NCBI RefSeq assembly: GCF_018139145.2 | Contig: NC_059473.1 | Coordinates: 496,001-560,000 of the forward strand | Length of the DNA: 64,000 bases | Reading direction: 5' to 3' | Origin: Gymnogyps californianus | Lineage: Eukaryota; Chordata; Aves; Accipitriformes; Cathartidae | Shown: piece by piece, positions 1 to 12,486 of the stretch | How the letters are laid out: every line of letters starts with the position of its first letter | How positions within the stretch are numbered: the first letter of the stretch is position 1 | The notes under the pieces: model-generated | Seen by the model: the letters and a program-made list of their open reading frames with translations, nothing else | Database searches by the model: none | What the model was told of the DNA's origin: nothing | Made by a program: the position numbers and the translations under genes

Positions 1-3000
1 ATGTTAAGGGATGCAATATCAGCGAGGCAGCTGTGCTCATCAGGCTGCCAGGGCTGGAGGTGCTGCGAGGCCCAGATCCGCAGCTGCTACATGCAGATGT
101 TTGAGATCAGGAATTTTGGCCCGGCTGACTCCTCCACCAGCCATGTCCCTGTCCTTCCTGGGCTGCCAGCTTTCTGTCAAGAAGACGTGGCACTGGGGTG
201 GTGCCTCAGAACATGCAACTTTTATGAGTATCCTCTCTTTCTGCGTGCTCTTGCTGTCAGGAGGAGAATGTATGGTCCTTGGCCATAAGCTAGGACAAAA
301 GCGTTGGTACAAATCTGAAGCCCTTCAAATTCAAGGGAAGTCTGTCTTTTGACATCCATGGGCTTTTCTAGGGTGCATACTTTGTCATCTCTGTGAAGGC
401 AGCGTTGCCAAATCTGGACCAAGCAACATCACAGAGTCAAAATACTAATCTCTGCAATAAGATGGAAGATTGGGGTCTGGTAAGTAGACAGCCATAAACT
501 GCCTCCCCCCGCCCCGTTAGTTTTAACATGGGTGATTGGCCAATAATATTAAAAATGTCCTATTAACAAGCTGGAATTTGCACTGTATGTTATTCACTGA
601 AGCATTCACACAGGAGCAGACAAAACAGCAAAATTTCAACCATGCTTTAGTTTTGCTGCCCAATTTATGGTATCTTTATTTGTGGAAAATGGTGTTGATG
701 TGTCTCAACTGTGATTTTTGAATCTGCCAGGTGATTAAATTTAAACAGCTAGAGACTGTAACTACTAAGGCCATCATCAGATATCCCTCATTTTCTGTCT
801 AGAAAAATAAATGCCCTGTTTTGTACTTTGCACAGGATGAAATGCTGAAACATTTATGGAATGGAAATTGAAATTTTAGTAAGGAAATGCTCTCACTAAA
901 GCAGTGGTTGGATGGTACTTTGATTTGGTCAAATTCAAAGCCAGCTTATGTTTGGGATGGTAGTGTTAATCTTGTAAACTTTGTAGCTATGGATGTTCCC
1001 ACATAAGTCTATGGAAGTGTCTGATTCAGCTATGTATTTTGTATGGGCCAAGGAAAGAGCTCTTCAGATTTTCCTGTTCTGTCATGTAACAATTCGTGCT
1101 GTAAGGACTTTGTCACGCTGATTTTAGTAAGCTAGATCCGGGAAATATCACAGATCTCGAGTGAATACTATAGTTTTTGAAGGAGCCTCCTAAGAAATCT
1201 GTAGCTGGGTTGTCAGATGAGTCATAATTTGGTTTGTACTTTGCTACAAAAATTCACTTTATGCTCGCAGTGTTTCCCAGTGCGGAATGTTAAGGCAGTT
1301 CACATTTGAGCCTGAAGTGATACTACACTAAAGGAGTAAATAGGCAAATATGTAAATAAGCAAGTACTTAAGACTTAGTTTTAAGTTGTGTTAGAAGTTT
1401 GCTCTTAGCTGCTGTACTCCAGTGTTTGTATGTTACGTGTGTTAATTGATACGCACGTTCAAAGCCTGGTATATACCTTGCAAGTACTGGCAAGATGCAG
1501 AGTCAAAGAGACTTCTGAGAAGAAAGCTTAACGAGACGTGGTTAAGGGAGGGAGAAGAGCTTAGTGGTAAAATTGAAAAGGTCAATATGGGTTGAGAAGC
1601 AAAGTGTGGAAAAGAATTAGTCTAACAAAGGGAAAAAAAGACTCAACTGAATTACAGTAAAGAGCCACAATCACTAGAGAAGAATGGTGCAAAAAGGATA
1701 GGGAAAGCTGAGTTTGACATAAGTGGGGAAAGCAAAAAAAGTTGCTGGGAAATGAGATGTGGTTAGAAGGGATAAAAGCAGTGACAGTGACAGAAGGGTG
1801 GCTGAGTTGTTTGAGAAAAATGGTTTATGATATGGATGGGAGTTTGAAAGAAGAAACTGGAAAAAGACATATTTGATAACGTTCACGGAGAAATCAAGAT
1901 TGTGGGGTGATGTAAAGCTACCTAAACAAGGAAAAGTTGTTAAAAGAATTGAAATGCAGCAGAGTCGGAGTTGCTAATGTTTTTAATTATATTGTCTAGG
2001 AAAAGGGTCAGCACAGAGGATAGAAGAGAGACAAGCATTAAAATTACAAGGTGGAAGGGAATCTAGGACTAACCACTTAAAGGGAAAAAAAGTGAGAGGA
2101 CTAAGTGATCTACTTTAGCAGGAGAATCAAAATTTAACTGGAGAGGAACAGCTTTTGAGACGAGGTGTTGAAGAAGGTTTGACTGCTACAGGGGAGGGAC
2201 ACCACATGAACTACAGTCAGAGGGGGACACAGGTTTTAGTGAGAGCAAAGAAGGAGGCAGAAAATATAGCTGTTGAACAAAAGGAGGTAAAGTGACAATT
2301 CCAGGGGCAACAGAAGCTTTGCAAGAATAAACTTATAAACATGAAAAAACCCCCAACTGTTTAAGTTTGTAATTGATGTCCCTGTCCAGTTCAAGTAGAT
2401 ATAAATTGGTACCCAACAAATATGGGCCAGAAGTTAGAGAGAATTATCACTGTGGAAAAGAGAACATTTTCCAGTAGGCATAGTGGGGGCAAAAAATGTA
2501 GTTATCTTCAAAATGGTGCTTGTAGAATTTATGGAAAGTTTTGTGGGTAGTATTTTTTTGTTGTTGTTGTTGGTTTTTTTTAATTTGGTCTTGTGATAGT
2601 GGACACTAGACTTCAACACCAAGGAAGTGCCTCCAAATCCTGTGTAGAATCAAACCATCAAGTTCAAAGTTTGGAGAGACCCAATGAGGAGGAGCTGCCA
2701 GCTGGGGAGAGAGAAGCACTCGCGGCATCCTTGAAGGGTGTTAGTCAAAGGTCAAAGTAAATATTACTTAGCTTTTTAATGGATTCTTGCTAAGATGTCA
2801 AAAGTGGTGACAGCAGTGGCTTTCATGGCCTGGGCTTATAGGCTGCTTGTCTTTGGAATACAGCATCTGAAAAAATTAATCACCAATAAACCTGGTGGGA
2901 AGCTTCTGAAAAAACAGTACTTCAATAAAAAGCACCGTTCCATCAAAATGTAAGTTTTTGAATGGAGGATGTTTGTTCCAATATCAGGAGGAAGTAATTG

Positions 3001-6000
3001 GGACATGATAAAATATTTTGCTGAGGTGTCATTTAAAAAAAGCGGCTCTCTTGTTTTTAAAGAAATTACATCTTGCCTTTTTTTAAAATCAAAATCAGAA
3101 CCAAACATTTTCCTTTTAATCTCTGTTCTGAAAAATTTAGAAGAGTGTTTTCTGAAATTAAAAAGGATGGTGAATTTCACCAATGTTGTGGCCTATCTTG
3201 GAATGGAAATAGTCATGTTCTGGGAAGAAAAAGATGTGAATTCTCCCACTGAAGTAAGCAACTGACTTATCTATCCCCTGGTGTCAAAAGTGGCAGTCAA
3301 ATTAAATGTGAGCTACTGACAATTAGATTCACTTATCTTTCTATTTCAGTTGGTGGTCTTGATATGTCTATTCCCGGTCTTGGGAGGAAGAGTCATCATG
3401 GGTGCAGTTTGTAGAACAAACGAATATGTGGAAACCACCTTTCTTGACCCTTGCATTGAAAAGTGTCCCAGTAAAGACTTTATTGTTATCCCTTCTTTCA
3501 TTGAGCAAATTCATTCACAATCTTAACACTTTTTCCTAGGGTTGATCCAATGGAGAACTGGCTTATCTTTGTTTACTTGTAATTAAAGAGGGATAACTTC
3601 TTAGATGGACATCTGTTGGTCAGCAGTTAAGCTGAAATCCTGTTCCGAGGTCTGTAATTGATGCACTTACATAAGGTTCTTGAGAACAGACGCTTTTGGC
3701 AATTGTTGATACAAACAACCCTTTCTGCTGCTTCTGTTACTGACTCTCTTACTAAAAACTTAATAACCGAGTGTCATAGGATCAGTTGCAGGGCCTTCGT
3801 AGTACTAGAATGGCATCATGTATTATCATACAGGGAAACGGTTTTGCTATGTTTTCACGTATCTTCATACTTGATTTTGTGTTGATTCTTGTCTGAGTCA
3901 AATATAGGTGCTCAGAGAGTGGGAGGAAGTGGAGAGGAAGGTAAGGGCTTTTACAGCTCTGCCAGCAAAAGCAATGGGCTTTGTCCAAACAAACAAAAGC
4001 AATTTAGTATAGTGGCAATATGAAAACACAGTATTCGTAAAGATTATTCAAAGTCTGTAGTGCTGAGTAACATATTTATCCTTTAGTGAAGATATGAATG
4101 AGTGGGGTTTTCTGTGTTGTTATTAATATTAGCAACCTTTGTTAAGCTGAGCATTTCTATTTGAAGTTTTGTGCAGAGCTGGAAAATTTGTTAGAAAATC
4201 TTTTCCTTTTGGAGAAGTCTATTCTCCAAGTCACATCTCGATTACTTTGTTCTTGAAACGTTTGGGGTGCTGATCTTTCCTTAAAAAAAAAAAAAAAAAA
4301 GAAAAAAAAGTCAGTCCTACTTTGGATAAATTGTTATATTATGTGGGGAAAGGAGAACTACTGTCTATATCTGCCTTTTACAATGAGACTTATAGCTGGA
4401 CACTTCAAGTTTCTGTGCCTTGAACACCAGGTTATTGCCTGCTGGGACTTGTTTGTTTTTTTGGTTTTTTTGTTTTTTTTTAAATCATCATCTCTCATTC
4501 TGGGCTCCTTCCTCCTCACAAAAATTTTAAGGTTCCTTTTTTTGTTGCAGGACAGATTTCTCTGATTTCAAAGTTTCATTGATGGAAAAATTTATCACAT
4601 CTAAGTTTTCAGCATCTAGTGCTGAAAACAGACTATTTGTTACCATTTTTAGAATGACCTAGAGCTGCCATTTTACAAGTGCTCTGCTGCAGCAAAGTTG
4701 AGGATACAGTATAATTAGGACTTTACTTTTGGATCGGTTATAATTCCAGATATTAAAGTTATTGTTTAAAGATTATGCATACAGAAGAATAGTGCACATT
4801 GTTACCAATTTTGGTAGCCGGATAAAGCATTATCTTCTGTCACCCTTTTTTATTTTAGTTTTTATAAATGACTGGAAAAATTTAAAAAAGTGTGATGCTT
4901 CATTTCAAATAAATTGAAACGCTTAGGTTCATGTAGACTGCTTCATGGCACTTTATTTTTTGTAACAAAAGTGATTTGACTTATTATTTGTGATAATGAG
5001 GGGTTTAATGAAAGCAATTAATTAAATCATTTGTTCAGGCAGTTTCCACTATCTAAGCCTCCATCATTACACCGCGCACACAAGAAAAAAAAAAAGGTAG
5101 CAAGACGTCAGGCAAAAAAATCCAGAAAAACTAGCAAGGAATATTTTAACAGATTCACAAATGCCAGGATATATATAAATAATGTACTAAAACTTTTTTT
5201 GTTTGTTCCTTAGATTATGCTCACAGTAAATTGGCAGTCCTATTTTATTTCGAGGACAAGGGTGTTTAGACTTTTTGTAGCTGTCCTCTAGAACTGTGCA
5301 ATGAAACCCAATACCTTTTACTTATTTCCCTAGATACTCTAATCCCTCCCTGCTTTACCAGTATCTTTGAGCTATTCTTCTCTTTGTATCCACAGCAACA
5401 TGAATCCCTGCTGGAATTATTTGCTTCTAAAATGCAGGTGCACTTGTTTAATGTTGCATTGGTTCAAGCTCTTAACTTGAAGACTTTTTCACCGAATGGG
5501 AACCTCTGCTTTTACCCTACTTTGTATTAGGCGTTGTTACATATATTAGAAGCATATAAGACATTCACTCTCTTAACGTGTACTACCTGTTTCTCCGAGC
5601 TTTTGTTGTTTTTCAGTTACTAAGAGTTTTTAGGCAGCAGTAAGGAGTCAAAAGCCGTAATAAATAAGCCATCCTTTTGTTAGCGTAGAAATAATAATGA
5701 TACATAGAGGAAAGGGGAGAATGGTATAGAGTGTGGTAATGTGCATAACAGTCACTGATCAAAATACTCAAACCTGTTACCTCCCTGTAACTCTGGGTGC
5801 CAGCACCTGACAGTAACCATGGCTAAGCACCGACAGTTTGCCTGTAGTTTTCAGGCTTGTATTTAAGTGCCTGTATATATACTTAAAATCCTACGGTTAG
5901 ATGTACCAGGTACAGTTCTGAAATCAAGCTTTTGATATACAAGATACTAGGGGTTTTTTACTGATTTTATTTAAAGATTCTGGTAATTTTCACAGATGCC

Positions 6001-6709
6001 AGCCTGGGCTTAAACATTTAACAAATTTTGATTCTTAGCTGAAGAAGAATTTTACCTTTCTGTTTGAAAATGTGACCATTATTTGCATGAAATTGTGCAC
6101 GGAGCTCTGCGGCTCCTTGGACCCGGGAGGGCAGTGTGCCCGCACTCTGAGCACGGGGCAGTGCCAGGTACCAGCCTCTGGGTCTCTTCAGTTCTGCCTC
6201 CAACATCAGCACGCCTTTTTGATAGCTTTAATCCAATTTTCTTTGTGCCTTGTTTTTTCTCAATGTAAAATGGGAATCAAAGATATGACCCGTTTCATCA
6301 CAGTATTCTAAGGAGATGCTAATCAACATTTTGATGCCTACAAGATTAATGAATGGGAAACATGAATTAATGTTTGGGGCATATGGGAATGCCATGGGAG
6401 CGCTGAGGTAGAAGTAAATCATTAGTTAGTAAATCGTACTGAGTGAAAGGTCTGAATTGAAGCCTCACACTCAATGGGGAAGAACTGAACAAATGCCATA
6501 TGACTGTGGAAATACTGGATGGCTGCGTATGGACTAAATAGAGGTAGAGCATCTGCAGAAGAAAATAGTATGTGACCAGATCAATAAAGTGCATCATAAT
6601 GCAATCATGCAAAAGAGGCATATTAATGTTTCCTAGGACCTTTATTCTGCTGTTTTTCTGATGGTTGCTCGCAACATTTTCATCCTAAATATTGTTAATG
6701 TACCTTAAA

Positions 6710-6800
6710 CTTAATGTTATTGTAGCACCTAGATTTGGAGACCTATTGGCAAGAGGCCATGCAGCATGTACAGAGATGATTTCAGCTCTAACCTGAAAAG
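6710..6800. mobile_element. Possible ancient amniote repeat fragment
   Basis: TTATTGTAGCACCTAGATTTGG followed by a diverged ATGCAGCATGTACAGA stretch resembles another part of the same old repeat class (TATGGTAGCGCCTAGAGG). Weak by-eye match. Confidence 0.22.
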
Positions 6801-6919
6801 AAACCTCATTGCTATGAGGGCAGGCAGGATAGGAGAATGTCTCAGACATTTATCTACTATTGTAGTAATTTTCCTCGTAATTACATGTAAACTAAATGCC
6901 AAGGCATTATACTATTTAG

Positions 6920-7140
6920 GTGTGTAAAGTTATTGTAATTGTTCACATTTGCACCCCACGAGGAGTGCTCCGTGAGTGCAGATGGCATTCTGTACACTTT
7001 AAATTCAGCTTAATGTATCGGGCTAACTCTCATTTACATGAAGACCACTTTGTATCACTCAGCCAGCATAATGTGGCCATAAATGAAGAGCAAATTCTAT
7101 TTACACCCACCTCTGCAGAGTGACCTTAATTTAAATGAGA
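6920..7140. other. Possible exapted old repeat or conserved non-coding element
   Basis: Contains TTTACACCCACCTCTGCAGA and, a little further on, AAATGAGAATCAGGCCC. The latter recalls old sauropsid repeats ending with GATCAGAATCTGGCCC. Several TAAT/ATTA sites follow. Confidence 0.2.
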
Positions 7141-8123
7141 ATCAGGCCCATAATCTGTATAAATATATGCACTCTGTTACATTAAGGTTATTTATTACAT
7201 TGCGCTCGGCCTGAGTATGCATGGAGATTTACCATAGATAATCCATAATCCAGAATTAAACTATTAATATGCATTTTGAGAGGGGCAGCCATAACCTTGA
7301 AATTCCTTGGTTTAAGTATGACCTTTAACTTTGTTTGAATATATTTTTTAAACGTATGAATAACAAATTAACATTGGTTGATAAAAAACATTCTGATTCC
7401 TTTGTACCATTTGCATCAATCCATACTTAACTTACAGAAAGCCTTGAAGATTAGAAGGCTTAATCACTCATAATATTTATTTGTTTTTAAATGTCAGATC
7501 ACATTTAGTTCAACATACTGTCAGTCTTGTTCCCCCCCACGCTCTGGCGTTAATGAAACTATGGTGGAAAGTATTCTTCTTTTTGTGTTCAAAGACACAT
7601 GTATCTTAGCAAGATGACAGAACACTTTGTACCTGGCCTGTGTAAAGGAATGACTTTCTGTATCCTGATGAATATGGAATTAAAATCTATGCTGTTCCTT
7701 TGATACACCCTCCTAATTTCAGTAGACCTGTTGCAGGAAGCAGACAAATTACCAGTTGTCAGGAATTCTTTTTTCCTTTCCTGCACCTTACAGAAGGTAA
7801 GTTATGAACAGCAAAGGTGTTTGAGCAAAGACTCGGTGGTCTTACAATAGCTTTTGTAGTCATGGAAGGTAAGTCCTGCCATAAGGTCTTAGGAACAGAG
7901 CTTGTTAGTTACGTGATAAGAGTCTAAATATCTCTGTCAGGACTGAGACAATATTGTGCCGGATGCTGTACATCTCGAAAGTCACAGTGATGGGCTGGGA
8001 AGCTAAGCTGTAAACACTGTGTATAGCCATGCATTGAAATGCACTTGTATTATGTTTGTACCAAACGGAGCCTCAGCAAATGTACACTGGTTGAACTGTG
8101 GCATTTTGTTTTTCTTTCCACAG

Positions 8124-8222
8124 TCCGCATCTGAAGTTCAACAATCTGACCTTGATTTCAATTCATGGCCTTCCAGGAAAAGACCTACCGGGCTCCAAAC
8201 ATAGAAGATTTTTAATTAACAG
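8124..8222 (+). CDS. CFAP61: CFAP61 exon a (linker of the oxidoreductase-like domain)
   Basis: CFAP61 is a component of the calmodulin- and spoke-associated complex at the base of radial spoke 3 in motile cilia and sperm flagella. This exon is preceded by a strong pyrimidine tract and CAG (8121-8123). It reads PHLKFNNLTLISIHGLPGK and then a basic stretch ending FLIN, which matches the recalled vertebrate CFAP61 segment with NNLTLIS and HGLPGK. It enters with one base of a split codon and leaves with AG, which joins to the C at 12318 to give serine. The donor is AG|gtttga, weaker than the others in this gene. The preceding exon, which should carry the first Rossmann strand, was not found. Identification rests on motif recall and on the phase fit to the next exon. 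Confidence 0.8.
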
Positions 8223-11200
8223 GTTTGATTTAATATCTAAACACTTCCATAGCCTCAAAGGAAAACATAACGCTTTGTAATTCTTTGTGAACTTGTCCTA
8301 AATTTTAGATAGATACATAGACAGCCTGAAAATAATCCAGTCTGTCTATATAATATGGATTCACCTGTGAAATGAGTTGCATATAATTATTGCTAGGGAA
8401 ATATTGATAAAGCAGTAACTTTAGGACAGCAATCCATTGTATTATACCAGGACAGTGGTCTCTGCTTTCCAAGACTTTTTAGATTGTTTAGATCTCCAGG
8501 TTAAAGAAAAATGACAAAAGATGTATGCTTGCTTTTTAAATATTACTTAGTTTTTAACTTCCATGAGTTTTGATCCAAATAATGTTGAACAAAAGAACTT
8601 ACAAGAATTAATATTGGCCATGTGACCAGGGATCTACTTATAGCAGCCACGTGGTGAGATGCAGACCCCACTGATGATAGTGGGAATTTTGCTGAGTATG
8701 CGGGGAAAAGTTTAGGGTTCTTGTTGTTGATAAATTTGGAAGAACTGTGCTGCATCAATTCTGCTGCTTGTGAACTATTTGTGTGCCAGTCACTGGACTG
8801 TGGAAGTCTGTCTCCAGTCCCAGCCAGAGTGCTGTCCCTTACACTTACCTCCGCTGGGCTGGCGGAGCCATGGGTCTGGTGCAAAACAGCTGAAGGGAAG
8901 GTTGCAAAAGGTAGCTATGCTTGTGTCTAGTGAGTGGTCAAGCATTTCACGAGTTTTCTTGTTTGCTGATAAGTAAAATATCTTCCATTCAGTAGGATAA
9001 AATCTTACCTCATTAAAATTCACAGTGCGTAATTCTCATTTAAATTTAATATATTTGGTTTGATGGTTTTATTTTTTTATTTTGGAACAGTGACTAGGAA
9101 TCCTCACTGTAGACAGGAACATGATTGTTCTGGACGTTGAGCAGCATAGAATTAAAATGAATCGGTTATTTTGAATGGCTGGGGAATGAACTTAGTATAA
9201 TTTATTTAGATTTGGCATGTGGCTCTTTGGAACCTGCACATTGTTTTTTACCAAATCTTTTACTCAGTAAGTGGCAATGCACTAAAGGGCCAGCTCTTTA
9301 AATGACAAAACAACTCAATGTCTGCTTGCTGAACCTAAAAATGAAATCTGTACAAAGACATGAAAATGATGTGATGTGAACCTGTTTAAAACCACCTTAT
9401 CTTGTTTGGAATTTTGCCCTGTCAAGGAATTTTTTATAAGTAGTTACCTGAATTAATTTTTTTATTGTAGAAAGGGGTGTGTTTAAGTACAAATCTAGTA
9501 AATGAAGGGATTATATGCTCACATAAATGCATGTACTCTTTTTCCCAAGTATACTGTAAAAAAGAGCTGTAATAACAAAACATCCTTCCTGATGGAAAGT
9601 TGCAGTTCATAGCTGCCTCACCAGAATTAGCTGTTAAAATTTGAAAGCAGATTAAGAGTGAAAATTGAACTCTGCAGGGTATGATTTTTGAAAGCATCAC
9701 TGTGATTTTGGAGTGTCAGTCTCCTGGGAGCTGTGCACCTCAATTGTAAAGGTGCTTTTGAAAACCCTCATCTGTCCTTGATGTCCATTTTATTTATAGA
9801 TTTCTGCATGATTACAGTTTAGAATTGTTAGTGGTTTTCTTCCCTTATTTATTTGCCTCTGGTGTTTGTGACTACAGAGGACGCAGAGCACCTCAGAAAG
9901 CCTGGCCATTTGGTCCTAAAATTCTTCAGGTCATGAAAGCAACTTTATTGGTTTCTGTGGCATCCAGTATGACAATTTTGGGAATTCAGTAACAACAATT
10001 AACGTGTAGCAATCAGCTCTGCTTTAGAACATATATTCTGGTGCTAATGGCAAGATAACAGCTGTTAGTGCTGAGTCTCTCTCCGGCGTCCTCTGCTGCA
10101 GTCATTGGTATAATATAAAGGCATCAAATGCTTGAACGTGAGCTGAGTCCCCTTCTATTAATCACATTACATTTAGTCCTGTGGAAGAAAGTGGAATATT
10201 TTTCATCACTCAATATCAATAGAAAGTAAAGTTCTTGAGCCTCTGAATGGCCGTGAGCTTTATTTGGTAGGTGGAATATTTTTTCTGCAGTGACTTCAGA
10301 TCACAGACTGGGTGAAGCCCAGGATTTCTTTATTGGCCATTCCCATCTTGTCTCATAGGTGTGAAGTGCTAGCAGGGGTGAGACTCGGCTTTCTTTCACA
10401 CAAGATGTGCAAGTTCCATCTTCTTGCCATGTCACTCTGCTCTCATAAACCAGACATCTGTATAACACCAGCCGTTTGTCTTTTTTGCTTGTTTAAAACC
10501 TGTTGCATTCTTTTTCACTAGATCCTGCGGGTTCATCCCTCTACAAAGCTATAAAATGGGTTTGGGATCAGCATTAATCTGCAATTCTACGGAAAGAACC
10601 GAATTTAACAGAATTTTGCCTGGTTTAAGTTTTCAGTATCGGGAAGGTTTTGAGTTGAGTCTAGCTGGATTTGCAGAATGGCCAGCACCATACTGTGTAT
10701 TTTCATAATGGGCTATTGCAAGACTCAGTGGTGTTCAAGAGTCATAATGGACCTTGTTGAAAATGTTCTCTCTCTGGTCCTCCGTATGCTTTATGATGAT
10801 GTGTCTATTGTACATCTGTATTAAAGTATTTTATCTTCAGGAATTTTTATCTTTCCGGAAGTCTATTAAGCAGAGAGGGTAGTACAAATGCAATAATAAA
10901 TAAGTATCCTGGTATTTGCTTAGTTGGGCAGGGTGGGGGCATACTCTGAGTTGTAAAAGACCTTTGGAAATAGTTTTTTCATTACTGGGGCATTAGAAGA
11001 GGTTTTGTTCCATTTGGATTTTGCTTCAAAATTGGCTTTTTAAATAGCAGCTTCCAGATCTTCAATACTTCTGTCGTACATAGGGATATATATGGTACTT
11101 TACACTGAAAACAGGCTGTAACACCGCTCAAATTTAAGAGCTGCAAAAATAAGCCTTGCCTGAGATTTTCAAAATGGACAAGTGATTTTAGGTTCCTTAA

Positions 11201-12317
11201 TTTTTTGGTACTGATATTGAATTAACACTGCAGAGCATGGCGCTCAGAATGTGCACACCGTACACACCCTGAAAGTCAGATTTCTATCGAGGTATCTCAT
11301 TTGGACAACACTTAGTCCGTAAGATGTTCAGGGTCGAAGCGCCCTGGAAACCATAACTACTATATGGAACGAGGCTCTGTTTCTTAAAACAGACAGACCT
11401 TTATATTGGTTGTTACCTAGCACTGAAGGTAATTACTTTGAAATTATAAAAGTTGCTTCCCCGTTTTCATTAAGAATAAATTGTTGTTCAGTTACAAATT
11501 AGTGAAGATTAATATTTTTCACATCTGCACTGTCTGTGTGTCTCTCTCTCCCTCATTTACCTGCTAATTTTGTTTTCTTTTGGATAACCTATGTGATAAT
11601 TTCTCCTTTTTTCCTGTTTATATTCAGTTCATCTTGCAGAGGAATTCAGTTGCATCTTAGACTTTTGAAAGTTTGGGGGCAGGGGGTCAGTTCAGTATGT
11701 TTTCAGAATTTTTCATTCTTGCATTTTGGAAAAGTTCATTTGGCAAGGGGTCACCAAGAGAAAATTTGAGATCTCTGCCTTTTACTTCTAGCTCTGACAA
11801 CCGTTTTCCTAGCTTTCTATTTAGTTTTTAAACTTTTCAGACTAATACTTTGGAACACGGATGTTAAAATGCCAGTGGTGCCTTCATTGCATTTGTCTCT
11901 CACCGTAGCCACTACTGGTGAATAGCAAATGAAGCAAAAGTGGAAAAAAAGTTAATAAGGGAGTCTTGTATAGGAGAAAGAATCAGACTGCTAAAATATT
12001 TTCTTTGCAGGTGCAAAAGTCTCCTCCTCGCATCAGCCTGCAAAGAAAAAGCAGAGTAAAGCATATATTTCTGACTTGTTTTTAAATTATGTGGTTGTAT
12101 GGCCCAATGCTGGGAGGGATTGTTTGGTTTTAGCAGAAAGTTGTCAATTTGTAACCGAGTATTTCATAATGACTAATCTCTTGCTATAGACTGCCGTAAA
12201 CTCCCAGCGAGAGAACAGACTTGACCCACTAGGGGACTTGGGCTAACTCACCAGATGTCTAATTAATGCCTGCTGTCAGCTGCTGAAATGTCACTTACAG
12301 ATATTCTTTCTTCACAG
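8223..12317 (+). other. CFAP61 intron (4.1 kb)
   Basis: AT-rich unique sequence with no supported gene or mobile element. A 45-nt segment at 12011-12055 has an AG before it and gt after it and would preserve frame, but reads as unconvincing protein (see rejected items). Confidence 0.6.
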
Positions 12318-12486
12318 CCACTGTTTTAATGATGAAGATTATGCACAGATGTCGCTTTGTTCCTGGGTTAACGTTGTGGTTGGTAAAATGACTGGCATAA
12401 ATCGTGCTGCCAAATATGTGGTTGTTTCCAAGGTGAAAAAAGTACCATATGACTACCTTGTTCTCTGTACGGGACAGAAATACCAG
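12318..12486 (+). CDS. CFAP61: CFAP61 exon b (FAD-oxidoreductase 'ATG-like' motif)
   Basis: The exon is flanked by ttcttcacag and CAG|gtaaga. Its translation begins with the split serine codon and continues HCFNDEDYAQMSLCSWVN, then VVVGKMTGINRAAKYVVVS and VPYDYLVLCTGQKYQ. The last segment is the typical end of a FAD/NAD-binding lobe: a hydrophobic strand followed by a small-Thr-Gly turn, here CTG where true flavoenzymes have ATG. This agrees with the pyridine-nucleotide-disulfide-oxidoreductase-like fold assigned to the CFAP61 C-terminal half. I infer a structural rather than catalytic role. The exon is 169 nt, phase 1 in (one base completes the codon) and phase 0 out. Confidence 0.93.

Larger units (their letters stand above)
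1..8123. other. Intronic (or upstream) sequence before the first recognised CFAP61 exon
   Basis: No coding exon could be supported here. CFAP61 residues N-terminal to the 8124 exon, including the first dinucleotide-binding strand, were looked for by eye and not found, so their exons are probably left of the window. The stretch is AT-rich unique sequence with a (TTG)n/poly-T patch near 2558-2582, a poly-A tract near 4283-4310, an X-box-like site at 5813 and two possible ancient repeats (6710-6800, 6920-7140). A 52-codon open frame at 2795-2953 is treated as a finding, not a gene. Confidence 0.55.

Noticed and set aside
5031..5213. Frame with NARI considered as the missing first Rossmann exon of CFAP61
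   Set aside because: The expected glycine-rich segment after NARI is absent. The sequence is AT-rich simple DNA with a poly-A stretch and no donor.
12011..12055. 45-nt frame-preserving mini-exon between CFAP61 exons a and b
   Set aside because: It has AG before and gt after it, but exons a and b join directly in frame to give FLINSHCFNDEDY, as expected for the protein. The mini-exon would add an unconvincing Cys/Leu-rich insert.
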